Source of the DNA: Rhynchopus euleeides
Lineage: Eukaryota; Euglenozoa; Diplonemea; Diplonemida; Diplonemidae
Direction: 5' to 3'
DNA: 64,000 bases
NCBI GenBank assembly: GCA_963210315.1
Contig: OY723252.1
Coordinates: 1,116,001 to 1,180,000 of the forward strand
The notes beneath the pieces are model-generated. The model was not told where the DNA came from and searched no databases. It saw nothing but the letters and a program-made list of their open reading frames with translations. This document shows positions 1-9,661 of the stretch, one piece after another. The translations under genes were made by a program, and so were the position numbers. Position 1 is the stretch's first letter; every line of letters starts with the position of its first letter.

Positions 1-2125
1 TTCAGAGTGTGGCAGTCCGCAGATACAGATTTTCGGGTCGGAAAAAAAATTTTTTTTTCGACCCAAAAAAATCGGATTTTTTCGGGGAGGGTCTCCGGTG
101 GCCCCCCCTGGATTTCCTGATTTTTCCCGATTTTTCCTGATTTTCGGATTTTGCTCGAAATTTGCCCTTGTGTCAACCAGTGGCAAAATTTTCGGAAAAT
201 CGGGAAAAATCAGGAAAATCCGGAGAACCGGACACCCTCCTAGATTCTGGGGGGGTGAAACGGCGGAAAAATTTTTGGGGTGTTTTTGGGTGAAAAACCG
301 GGCAACCTGGGCCCTTTGGGACCACATAGGCCAGGAAAGGCCAAAATTTTCGATTTTTTTCGGAAATTTTTCGGTTTTTCAGAGTGTGGCAGTCCGCAGA
401 TACAGATTTTCGGGTCGGAAAAAAAATTTTTTTTTCGACCCAAAAAAATCGGATTTTTTCGGGGAGGGTCTCCGGTGGCCCCCCCTGGATTTCCTGATTT
501 TTCCCGATTTTTCCTGATTTTCGGATTTTGCTCGAAATTTGCCCTTGTGTCAACCAGTGGCAAAATTTTCGGAAAATCGGGAAAAATCAGGAAAATCCGG
601 AGAACCGGACACCCTCCTAGATTCTGGGGGGGTGAAACGGCGGAAAAATTTTTGGGGTGTTTTTGGGTGAAAAACCGGGCAACCTGGGCCCTTTGGGACC
701 ACATAGGCCAGGAAAGGCCAAAATTTTCGATTTTTTTCGGAAATTTTTCGGTTTTTCAGAGTGTGGCAGTCCGCAGATACAGATTTTCGGGTCGGAAAAA
801 AAATTTTTTTTTCGACCCAAAAAAATCGGATTTTTTCGGGGAGGGTCTCCGGTGGCCCCCCCTGGATTTCCTGATTTTTCCCGATTTTTCCTGATTTTCG
901 GATTTTGCTCGAAATTTGCCCTTGTGTCAACCAGTGGCAAAATTTTCGGAAAATCGGGAAAAATCAGGAAAATCCGGAGAACCGGACACCCTCCTAGATT
1001 CTGGGGGGGTGAAACGGCGGAAAAATTTTTGGGGTGTTTTTGGGTGAAAAACCGGGCAACCTGGGCCCTTTGGGACCACATAGGCCAGGAAAGGCCAAAA
1101 TTTTCGATTTTTTTCGGAAATTTTTCGGTTTTTCAGAGTGTGGCAGTCCGCAGATACAGATTTTCGGGTCGGAAAAAAAATTTTTTTTTCGACCCAAAAA
1201 AATCGGATTTTTTCGGGGAGGGTCTCCGGTGGCCCCCCCTGGATTTCCTGATTTTTCCCGATTTTTCCTGATTTTCGGATTTTGCTCGAAATTTGCCCTT
1301 GTGTCAACCAGTGGCAAAATTTTCGGAAAATCGGGAAAAATCAGGAAAATCCGGAGAACCGGACACCCTCCTAGATTCTGGGGGGGTGAAACGGCGGAAA
1401 AATTTTTGGGGTGTTTTTGGGTGAAAAACCGGGCAACCTGGGCCCTTTGGGACCACATAGGCCAGGAAAGGCCAAAATTTTCGATTTTTTTCGGAAATTT
1501 TTCGGTTTTTCAGAGTGTGGCAGTCCGCAGATACAGATTTTCGGGTCGGAAAAAAAATTTTTTTTTCGACCCAAAAAAATCGGATTTTTTCGGGGAGGGT
1601 CTCCGGTGGCCCCCCCTGGATTTCCTGATTTTTCCCGATTTTTCCTGATTTTCGGATTTTGCTCGAAATTTGCCCTTGTGTCAACCAGTGGCAAAATTTT
1701 CGGAAAATCGGGAAAAATCAGGAAAATCCGGAGAACCGGACACCCTCCTAGATTCTGGGGGGGTGAAACGGCGGAAAAATTTTTGGGGTGTTTTTGGGTG
1801 AAAAACCGGGCAACCTGGGCCCTTTGGGACCACATAGGCCAGGAAAGGCCAAAATTTTCGATTTTTTTCGGAAATTTTTCGGTTTTTCAGAGTGTGGCAG
1901 TCCGCAGATACAGATTTTCGGGTCGGAAAAAAAATTTTTTTTTCGACCCAAAAAAATCGGATTTTTTCGGGGAGGGTCTCCGGTGGCCCCCCCTGGATTT
2001 CCTGATTTTTCCCGATTTTTCCTGATTTTCGGATTTTGCTCGAAATTTGCCCTTGTGTCAACCAGTGGCAAAATTTTCGGAAAATCGGGAAAAATCAGGA
2101 AAATCCGGAGAACCGGACACCCTCC
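1..2125. repeat. 377-bp tandem array forming the right end of a family G TIR element (copy I)
   Basis: Near-identical units repeat every 377 bp (the GGCGGAAAAATTTTTGGGG segment recurs near 261, 638, 1015, 1392 and 1769), giving about 5.6 units. The array ends at 2115-2125 with GGACACCCTCC, the inverse of the GGAGGGTGTCC left terminus seen at 40871, followed by TAG. The left end lies outside the window. Open reading frames on both strands simply repeat with the unit and carry no recognisable domain, so I do not call them genes. Related units occur at 44510-44690 and 54937-56413. Confidence 0.9.
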
Positions 2126-5100
2126 TAGGGCGAGCTCGTGGTGACCCGCTGAGCAGCATTTGTCAGCCGTCGTGCAGGTTCCGCAGCGTGTCATGCTGTG
2201 CTCAGTGCAGCATCGCACTTCCAGACCATCGTCCTCGTTGTGGTGCGCCCGGCAACACGCCTCTATGTGAGGTTTGTAGTTGCGTTTCGCACCGTTGCAC
2301 CCAGCGCACCTGGCTTTAGAATGTGCCTGGCAGACGGGAGCTGGCAAGTCCGGATTAGCCAGGTCGGCGGGGACCCGTACGGGGATTGCGCTACGCACAG
2401 GTGGTGGGGGCGCTGCATCCCATGCCTCGGCCCGTTCGAGGCGGGGGATCCCGTCGTAGTTGGGGAAGGTGCCCATGCCCCAATTCACTCCGTCGCGGCG
2501 GGAGTCGAAGGCGGCTCTCTTGGCACTGTCTTCGAGGACGTGCACAGTTTCTTCTCCTCCTGCAAAGTGGGGACGCATGTCAAGCCCGCCCCAAGAGTCC
2601 GGGGCCCCAAGGGAACGCAGGCAGTTTACACGTTCGGCGTGTCCTGCGGGGATAGGACGCGGGAGGCACAGCTGATCGCATAGGTCGATGTAGTGAGACA
2701 GGAGGGTGCCCATGAGGTGCCCGCGAGTAAGGAGCGCATGTACATCGTCAGTGTTCTTGGAGGTGGCTGAGGGTGTGACGTCTAGCCCAGTGAACACCTC
2801 AAAGTCTAGGGCAAGCTCTACGTTCGAAACCTCACCCCGTGAGGTCCACTGCAGGGCCGCCAGCCAGGCGTGCATCCCGCGCATTATCTCACAAGAGTAT
2901 TGCCATAGACGCGCGCTAGGTTTCTCTGGGACCCGTGAGAAGTCGAACACGTGTTGGGCGGCGGTGTGGTCCAGTGCTTCCACCCAGGGGTGTATCAGGG
3001 GGGCAGCGTCGCGTCTCTTCGCCTCTAGCTCCCACCGTCTCAGCACGATTGTACCCATCATCTTGTGGAGGGTCTCCACGTCGACCGTGCAATCTAGCGG
3101 GACTACGCCATACCGGGAAAGGCAGCGAGGCCATCCTGACCTATCCGCCTCTACCAGGGCAGCATACTGCGGGAGGGATCTGATCTCTTCGAAGGCGCTG
3201 CATCCCCACCAGAGGTGGTCCGGCGTGTCATCGACGTCACCGGAGCAGTGTACGCATTTCACTGGCAGGCGGTCGTCTGCTTCGTCCAACGAGGCATGTG
3301 ATACGATGTCCCAGACAAAATCGCCATCCTCGGAGCCGATGTCTGACCCTAGATCATCATCATCAAGGTCTTCGGATTCTTCGGCCTCTTCCTCCTCAAC
3401 GGCCTCGTCGCTGTCGTCCGTGTCCATCGCAGAAGACGTGCTGAAGGTATCCTCTGACCCCGCTCTTTCACCACGGGACGCATACGCTTTGTTGCGCCCC
3501 CATCTCGCTGCAAAGAAGACACCGCCAGCGAGGGTCACCGTGAGTGCACGCGTTAGGGGCGCGTCTTTGCAGGTGAGACGGAGTTTGTTCGTGCGGATGT
3601 AGTCAACCCCATCCTGGATGCCAGAGAAGGATGGACGGTGGCTCGCAAGCGCTTTCCACGCTTGCATGCGCATCTGCTCGCGTACGATGTGGTTGCGTGC
3701 GGCACGTTCTTCAGGGAGGAGTCGAGTGTCTCCGAGGGAGATATCAAGGATGTCCGTCCCCCAGGAGAGCCCGGCAGCAGGGAGGCCATCTGCAAGCGCG
3801 ATGCCAACTGGCCCGAGGCCCGCTGCCGGAGAGAGCGATGGGTGGGCGTCGTATAACCCTGCGATGCGGTTCAGACGCGGTACGAGGTGGGGAATGCGCA
3901 CGCACGTGTCGAGGAGGGTCCTGACAATCTGGTACGACCGCGCAAGGGAAGGGTCGGTACGGTGTCCCTTGTGGAGGATGTTGAGCACTGCACCTACGCT
4001 GCGCGAGGGGTGTTTCATCCCAATGATGCCAGTGGTCAGGCGGCTCCGAAAGCGAGTCAAGGCAGATTTCGATATTGGGGCGTATGACCCACCATATACT
4101 GCGCTGGAGACGATGTTGCTCCCAACCAGCTCAGCGCGTTGTGTAGTCGCAAGAGGGCAGGATGGCATCCGGGAGAGGAGTGGCTGGTATACGTCGAGGC
4201 GCTTGTCGTTGCCGCGGTCGACACGTTTATCCGAGGTGCAGGTTTTGGCGCCGAGGATTTTTGTCGACTGGGTCGTAGAGAAGGTGTCCGCACCAACGTG
4301 CAGGGTACTCAGGTAAGGGTGTTTTCGACGGTATTCAGATGTGCCCTTCAGTATGCCCATGGCTAGGGTCTTCTTCACGTTAAGCTTCATACCGGTGATG
4401 TTGCAGAAACGGTCGACGATGTCTACCGCCTCTTGCACCGTTGATTCGTCCTTTTCGGAGGCCAGAGTCGCATCGTCAGCGAAGGAGGAGCTGATGCAGC
4501 CCGGTACCCTCCGCTCAATAGCACGAAAAAGCACCGAGAGGAGGGCGTTGATGAGGATGACGGAGATGGGGCACCCTTGGAGAATGCCGTTTGTCACCTC
4601 GAAGCACTCACCCACTCCGAGAGGTAGTTTGAACCGGCGCGTCAGATTCTTGTACATCGCGCGCAGCGGTCTGAGGATCCGCTTGTCCAAACCCATGTGC
4701 TCCGCGAGGTCCAGGGTCAGAGTCTGGGGGACCCTGTCAAAGCATTTTTGGAAGTCGAGCGCGAGCATGAACAGCTCCTTCGAGTCGTCTAGGAGGGTCT
4801 CTTCGATCATCGAGGTTAGCTCCATTAGGACGTCGTCCGTGCGGTGACCAGGTCTGAAGCCGTGCTGCGAGTCCAGAGCCCACTTCTCTTGCCACACCAT
4901 GATGTCCTTCAGGCGGCGGCACGCCCACAAGCGGTAGATGGTGCTTGTGACGGTAATGGGGCGTAGGTTGGTCGGAGATGGGTTGTCGTCCTTCGGGATG
5001 AGGGTGACCAGGGCAGTGAGCAGCCCTCCCGGCCATTTGCCCGTTTTCTCGACAAGGTTGAAGAAGTCCGCGAAGGCGTTGAGCAGCTGGAGGGGGAGTC

Positions 5101-6802
5101 GTTTCACTTCATCCGCCCGCCAGCCGTCGACGCCACAAGACGCTGATTTCTTCTTACGTCGCGAGAGGAGATCGAGGAGGTCGGATCCTTTGATGTTCTT
5201 GACTGCCATAGGGTGCCTGCCGATGGCGTCAGCATATTCTTGGAGGAAGGGCGCAAAGCCAGGCTCAGGACTACCATCGGGGTACATGCGCAAGATGGGG
5301 GTCCATGCCTTCTCGAGGATCTCGAGCATCTCGGGCATGTTCGCTGTCAGCTTTCCGCTCTCCTTGTCCTCGACCATGTCTGCGGAGTCATCGGGCTTGG
5401 CCTGGAGGATGGAGACGAGTGCCTTGCGATCGGAGGAAAACATCTGGGCGACAGTGGAGTGCCAGTGCTTGCGACGCGCCTTGCAGGCCTTCTTGTTCAG
5501 CTCGTGTAGGCGTGCTTGGACCCGGTGCAGTACCGTTCGCGCCTGTTCAACGCTTGGTGTCGAGTTGATGATGTCGCGCCCCACCCCAAAGTCGTCAGGC
5601 AGGCGTCGTAGCACGTTTCGGCAGTTTTTCCAGCATCTCTGCAGCTCGCCCGAGGTAGACCCTTGCCCCCCACGTTTGCTGGACTTTGAGGCGATGTAGT
5701 GTTCCAGGCGCCTAATAGTCGCACCGTAGCCCAACTCTTTTTCGGATGCCACCGTGCCGGAGATGAACGATGTCTTCGACGCCATCTGTACACGCACAGG
5801 TTTCCTGGGCACTCCACGCCCACTGTACTGCTTCGCCTCAGACGCACCAACCCCGGCGGTGTCAAGCAGGAAGCGTTCGCAGAGGTTGGAGATGTCCAGC
5901 CAGGCCCCGTCGACGTCCTCTTGCTTCATCTTGTCGTAGAAGGGTGTGAGGTCAGGTAGTTTCACAGCGATGGGTTTAGAAGGCGCAGGTATGGCACGTG
6001 GAATCTTGTATCTGAAAGTGGTCTGAGAGAAAGCTAGCGAGTTAAGGGTCACGCTGACACATCGGTGGTTGGGGATGCCTCCTACTGCAAAGGTGCTGCA
6101 TTTAACAAAGCTCTGAGCAGCCGCTCTGTTCAGTAGGACGTAGTCTATGCGTGTTCCGGTCGTCCTCGACGATGTATACGTTGCTGGGGGGCTGGCTCCA
6201 TCGGTCGTGGCTTGTAACCCCGCAGCGTCAACCCACGAGTTCTCGAGCGCCAGCTTCAGGGTCGCAGAGCGCGTTGCATCTGTGTTCAGATCTCCGAGCA
6301 CGACTGCGGGGGCGTTTCCAATTTGGGCCTGCGCTTCAAACAGGACAGAATGCAGGAGCGATTCCCGCGCGGCGGCCACTTTTCGATCCTTGTTTCCTGA
6401 GTGTGCGTAGACAACAAACACATGCAGGAATGTCGAACCGTTCCCCGTTGCGACGATGCTATGCATCACCCGACAGTCGTTGAAACCAGTCGAAAGGCAT
6501 GAGTCAGCAGTGGTGCGGGCAACGCATGGCTGGCGGACGAACGTTGCGACTCCGCCCCCCCGCTGGCCCGAGCCAACATTCCCGGTCGTCGCATGTTTGG
6601 AGCGGCGCGGCGGGCGTGGCTTGCCCCACAGGGCTTTCCATTCTTGCGGCGCCCCATCACGTGGTTTCAGCAGTCCGGACACCATCTCCTGTTGTTGCTG
6701 GGCGAGGCACGTCTCCTGCAGCCCAATCACGTGGGCGGGAATCGACCCGACGACGTCGTCAAGGTGTGCAGATAGGGAGGTCACGTTCATGGTGGCGACC
6801 AC
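1748..6802 (-). CDS. LINE-type non-LTR retrotransposon ORF2 (endonuclease plus reverse transcriptase), 3' end replaced by an inserted element
   Basis: The protein opens with an APE-like endonuclease (residues about 1-260) showing QET, a GDLNTDA motif, RIDYVLLN and a late NHR. Reverse transcriptase follows: LIPK..NLRPI, LALDFQKCFD (D683), GILQGCPIS and FADD (residues 774-777) in place of the usual YADD. Further on are an acidic stretch, a CCHC-like finger starting at C1183 (CVHC, then DHLWWGC) and a distal Cys/His-rich region of at least ten cysteines. After the residues encoded at 2126 the frame runs into the 377-bp array, so about the last 125 residues (to 1748) are not LINE sequence. In family terms the enzyme nicks target DNA and primes reverse transcription there. 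ORF1 lies 93 bp upstream on the same strand. The catalytic motifs are intact but the natural C terminus and 3' tail are lost. Confidence 0.93.
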   Translation of the reverse strand: MVATMNVTSLSAHLDDVVGSIPAHVIGLQETCLAQQQQEMVSGLLKPRDGAPQEWKALWGKPRPPRRSKHATTGNVGSGQRGGGVATFVRQPCVARTTADSCLSTGFNDCRVMHSIVATGNGSTFLHVFVVYAHSGNKDRKVAAARESLLHSVLFEAQAQIGNAPAVVLGDLNTDATRSATLKLALENSWVDAAGLQATTDGASPPATYTSSRTTGTRIDYVLLNRAAAQSFVKCSTFAVGGIPNHRCVSVTLNSLAFSQTTFRYKIPRAIPAPSKPIAVKLPDLTPFYDKMKQEDVDGAWLDISNLCERFLLDTAGVGASEAKQYSGRGVPRKPVRVQMASKTSFISGTVASEKELGYGATIRRLEHYIASKSSKRGGQGSTSGELQRCWKNCRNVLRRLPDDFGVGRDIINSTPSVEQARTVLHRVQARLHELNKKACKARRKHWHSTVAQMFSSDRKALVSILQAKPDDSADMVEDKESGKLTANMPEMLEILEKAWTPILRMYPDGSPEPGFAPFLQEYADAIGRHPMAVKNIKGSDLLDLLSRRKKKSASCGVDGWRADEVKRLPLQLLNAFADFFNLVEKTGKWPGGLLTALVTLIPKDDNPSPTNLRPITVTSTIYRLWACRRLKDIMVWQEKWALDSQHGFRPGHRTDDVLMELTSMIEETLLDDSKELFMLALDFQKCFDRVPQTLTLDLAEHMGLDKRILRPLRAMYKNLTRRFKLPLGVGECFEVTNGILQGCPISVILINALLSVLFRAIERRVPGCISSSFADDATLASEKDESTVQEAVDIVDRFCNITGMKLNVKKTLAMGILKGTSEYRRKHPYLSTLHVGADTFSTTQSTKILGAKTCTSDKRVDRGNDKRLDVYQPLLSRMPSCPLATTQRAELVGSNIVSSAVYGGSYAPISKSALTRFRSRLTTGIIGMKHPSRSVGAVLNILHKGHRTDPSLARSYQIVRTLLDTCVRIPHLVPRLNRIAGLYDAHPSLSPAAGLGPVGIALADGLPAAGLSWGTDILDISLGDTRLLPEERAARNHIVREQMRMQAWKALASHRPSFSGIQDGVDYIRTNKLRLTCKDAPLTRALTVTLAGGVFFAARWGRNKAYASRGERAGSEDTFSTSSAMDTDDSDEAVEEEEAEESEDLDDDDLGSDIGSEDGDFVWDIVSHASLDEADDRLPVKCVHCSGDVDDTPDHLWWGCSAFEEIRSLPQYAALVEADRSGWPRCLSRYGVVPLDCTVDVETLHKMMGTIVLRRWELEAKRRDAAPLIHPWVEALDHTAAQHVFDFSRVPEKPSARLWQYSCEIMRGMHAWLAALQWTSRGEVSNVELALDFEVFTGLDVTPSATSKNTDDVHALLTRGHLMGTLLSHYIDLCDQLCLPRPIPAGHAERVNCLRSLGAPDSWGGLDMRPHFAGGEETVHVLEDSAKRAAFDSRRDGVNWGMGTFPNYDGIPRLERAEAWDAAPPPPVRSAIPVRVPADLANPDLPAPVCQAHSKARCAGCNGAKRNYKPHIEACCRAHHNEDDGLEVRCCTEHSMTRCGTCTTADKCCSAGHHELALGGCPVLRIFLIFPDFPKILPLVDTRANFEQNPKIRKNREKSGNPGGATGDPPRKNPIFLGRKKNFFSDPKICICGLPHSEKPKNFRKKSKILAFPGLCGPKGPRLPGFSPKNTPKIFPPFHPPRI

Positions 6803-6895
6803 AAGGTCCTTCGCAGGGCCCGGGTTGGTCTCTATGTCCCCACCGAGAAGTAGTTCCGCCTTCGCGGCATCAGCAAGCGATCGTGGCGAACGCCG

Positions 6896-8622
6896 TCACT
6901 GTTGTTGTTCTTTGCAGCACACTATGCACGCGTGCACTTTGCACCTGGCCTCAAGGCACTGCCTCCGCACGCGGCCCGTCTCTATCAGCTCGTCACAGAT
7001 GTCGCATGTCCATTCCTCCTGGTGACGCGTCTGCTTCGTGTTGAAGCGGTGTTGGTGCTCCGCCGCCATCTCAGCGTCGATGTCATCCGTCCCCTTCTTC
7101 GGCGTGAGACGATGCATCAAGCCTTTCATCGCATCGAACATACCTCTCGACTTTTTGGTGGGAGGGGGGCCTGACTCAGCGTCATCATCACTCACGTCAT
7201 CGCTGGCATCCATGTCGTCGACAGGCTGGTCCTGCGGCGCTGGCTTTGGTGTAGACTCAGGTGTCGGTTTGGGCGTCGACTTGGGCGTTCCCTTCTCAGG
7301 AAGGTGTGGGAAGTCCAGGAGGTCATCAGTGTCGAGGCGCGCCGGGAGACGGACAGGTTTGCCCTTAGCCTGGCCCTTCTCCGCAACGAAGGTGCGTGCG
7401 CGTGTTGGCCTCGCATCATCCTTGCCGGCAATACGTACCCACAGCGAGGGGCGGCCAGGACGTAACACCTGGACGAAGGGGGGAGGGTTCGCCGACGCGA
7501 CGATGCACGTCCTGCTCCCTTGCGACATAAACGTGGCACACGAGTGCACGTCCCAGCCAGCGAGCTTCAGGCTGTATTCCACATCAGCGGAATGTTCTCC
7601 TTGCCGCGCTCCTGACACAACATACCTCGTCAGGGTCGGGGTGTCGGGCGCGGCGAGGTCCCCAAGGGCCTGACGGAGCGCCGCCGCACCATCCAGCGTC
7701 GCAGCACGCACAAACAAGGCCTTCGTGCCCAGCGCAAGTCCCAGCGCCGCATCGCCCTGCTTCTTGGCAGCCAACAGCGCCTCCTTCCGTCCCACGTCGG
7801 GGCGCAGCCGCACAACTGGCAGCTTCTCGCCCCCTTCCTTGAAGGAGTGGGTGCGCCAGAAGCACCCATCCACCCCGGAGCCCCTCAGGAGGGTGGATGG
7901 GTGCCCGGTGGGGACCCTGACGGACATCTCCTTGCGGCCGGGGAGGGAGGTCAGCCTCCACATGTGTCCCTCCTGGAGGCGCATCGTCTTGCCGCAGGAG
8001 GCTGTCGCGGACCTCCTACACAGCTTCCGCATCGCGGCCTCAGGTCTGTCGGTGATGCATGTCCACGTCTCAGTCGTCGTGTGCTTAAACGCCACGGCGA
8101 AGGTCAGCACCGTGGTGGGGGGGTCCTTCTCCAAGGCGTCCTCGGGGAGGGAGACGGACTTACCCGCAGGCGCCTGTACCGCCTGCCCTGCTGTCATCGC
8201 GTACATGGGGCGCTCGGTGTTATCTTCCATGCGCACTGGAATTTGTCTCGCCGCGCCGAATGGCGCGGCGCAGAGCAGAACGTATCCCCAGACCACCCGT
8301 TCCGTACCTTTTTTGGCCTCTTGCAGTGCCACAGCGTCGGCGAACACCCCGGCTGCCTCCTCAGCCTCGCTTTTGGTGGGTGCAACCCACAGTCCAGCCG
8401 GTACCTGATCGAACGCTGGTGATGCCATGATGGGGACCTCGCCCCAAGACCCTCCAGCAACCCTTGGGGTGTCGCGTGCTTTCTTCACCACGTGGACCCA
8501 CTGTCCTGATGCATGTGGCTTCTGTCGATGATGGTGTTTCTGTTGTTGCGGCTTTTGCTTCTGCTGCTGAGGCTGCGGCTGTTGCTGATGTTGCGGCTTC
8601 TGCTGTTGCTGTTGCTGCTGCG

Positions 8623-8653
<31 letters not shown>

Positions 8654-8703
8654 AGGCTGCGGCTTCTGTCGCTGCTGCTGCTGCTGCTGCTGCTGAGGCT
8701 GCG

Positions 8704-8735
<32 letters not shown>

Positions 8736-8986
8736 TGAGGCTGCGGCTGCGGCTTCTGCGTCGCCTCTATCATCTTGAGGACGGTACTAAGCAGGCTTAG
8801 CACGGTCGTCTCGTCCACGGCCGTCAAGTGCCCGCCTTCCAGCAGGTCACTGGCCCGTTGGACCATCGCCTTGAGCTGCTGGGAGCGGCTGTCGGCCATG
8901 GCTTGGGAGGTGGGGAGCGGGGGGCCTGATATGGCCTTCCTGTCGGAGGGGGAGGGGGACCCCACCAGCCACACACCGCCAGTCAA
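6896..8986 (-). CDS. LINE ORF1 (RNA-binding/gag-like) with polyglutamine tract
   Basis: A 696-codon frame sits just upstream of ORF2 on the same strand, the usual ORF1-ORF2 order of LINEs. An alternative start at 8899 (MADSRSQQ) may be the real one, because the first 29 residues look like leader. Residues about 78-150 are almost pure Q with P and K. The middle is globular and unrecognised. The tail is rich in S/T/P/D and ends with a Cys/His cluster (CDIC, RRQC, ARCKVHACIVCC) that could bind zinc or nucleic acid. I infer a nucleic-acid chaperone or gag-like role from position and the Cys/His tail; no named ORF1 domain was recognised. The frame is intact. Confidence 0.8.
8560..8757. repeat. CAG/CTG trinucleotide-rich tract encoding polyglutamine
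   Basis: An imperfect CTG/TTG/CGG array on the + strand encodes the Q-rich part of LINE ORF1 on the - strand. Antisense frames through it give long L- or A-rich peptides that are artefacts of the repeat. Confidence 0.9.
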
Positions 8987-9035
8987 ATTTTCTCAAAATT
9001 TCACAAAATTTCGCAAAAAATCGCAAAAAATCGCG
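8981..9035. repeat. (GAAATTTTGA)n-like tract at the LINE 5' boundary
   Basis: On the + strand this reads TCTCAAAATTTCACAAAATTTCGC and then CAAAAAATCG units. Similar CTCAAAATTTC units occur at 9668-9690 (3' side of LINE 2) and 12593-12630 (5' side of LINE 2). They look like A/T-rich LINE tails or a preferred target repeat. Confidence 0.7.
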
Positions 9036-9660
9036 GAAGGCCCGGCTGCGTCAGGCCACCGAGAGGGCCTTGTTGGCCTCAATGGTGGTTTGTAGACAGT
9101 TTGCTGAGTCCATGTCCATATGCCGGACCACAGGTCCCAATGACACGGTTCCGAAGTGCTAGCCCTACCAAGCAGCCACAGTACGACAGGATGCGCAGGC
9201 ACCCCCATGATATCCCGTAATGGCTTTTGGAACATGTGTTCCGAAGCCACGGCCATATAAGCACAAGGGCTTGGGTACTAGACAGGCACACGCTACATGG
9301 GGGGTCTGGGGGGCGGAGCCCCCCAGCCGCCGGAGGCCACGGTAGTGAACGTCTGGCTCTTGGCTGGAAAAAATCGGGTTTTGGCTGGGACCAAACGGGA
9401 AAGGGGGGGGGGGTGTCCGGAGGACTCAAGCGAAGAGCCGGTGAAGCAAAAGAAGAACCTGCTGCGCTAGCCCCACCAAGCAGCCATAGGACAACAGGAC
9501 ATCCGGAGGACTCATCCTCATCCCCCCTAGGAAAAACCGGCCCACAAAAAAACCGGCCCACTGACCTAAAACAAGCCGCCTTTCGGTCGACGGTGGTCGA
9601 GGGTGGTGCGAGTGCTGGGCGATGCCAAAAAGGCGGCTTGTTTTAGGTCACCCACCAAAA
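9036..9660. other. Inter-LINE segment made of dispersed repeats
   Basis: No gene seen. It holds a minus-strand copy of the CCGTGGCCTCCGGCGGC repeat (9296-9352). Two versions of a segment carrying CCAAGCAGCC, near 9170 and 9475, are also found near 18340. A short inverted pair, CCTAAAACAAGCCGCCTTT at 9565 and AAAGGCGGCTTGTTTTAGG at 9630, could form a hairpin around about 45 bp. Confidence 0.6.
9296..9352 (-). repeat. Dispersed GC-rich repeat (CCGTGGCCTCCGGCGGC family), copy 1
   Basis: The core GTTCACTACCGTGGCCTCC is followed by GGCGGCTGGGGGGC and the self-complementary GGGGGGCTCCGCCCCCC. Related copies are at 13612, 18201, 21097, 21254, 30705, 33570 and 43824. Similarity between copies extends into the flanks, for example a CCAAG(T/C)CCTTG segment downstream, so the core is part of a larger element. 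Confidence 0.85.
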
Positions 9661-9661
9661 A

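Noticed and set aside
1-2125. CRISPR array
   Set aside because: The repeats are long, directly adjoining 377-bp units without unique spacers, in eukaryotic-type DNA.
98-2144. Repeated 118-204-codon frames on both strands in the 377-bp array
   Set aside because: They recur with the satellite period on both strands, have F/K/G-rich composition from A/T and G runs, and show no domain.
2706-3602. A 298-codon + strand frame opposite LINE ORF2
   Set aside because: It lies antisense to a well-supported coding frame, is serine-rich from reverse codon bias, and has no motif.
8464-8800. Leucine- or alanine-rich + strand frames
   Set aside because: Antisense of the CAG-type polyglutamine tract of LINE ORF1.
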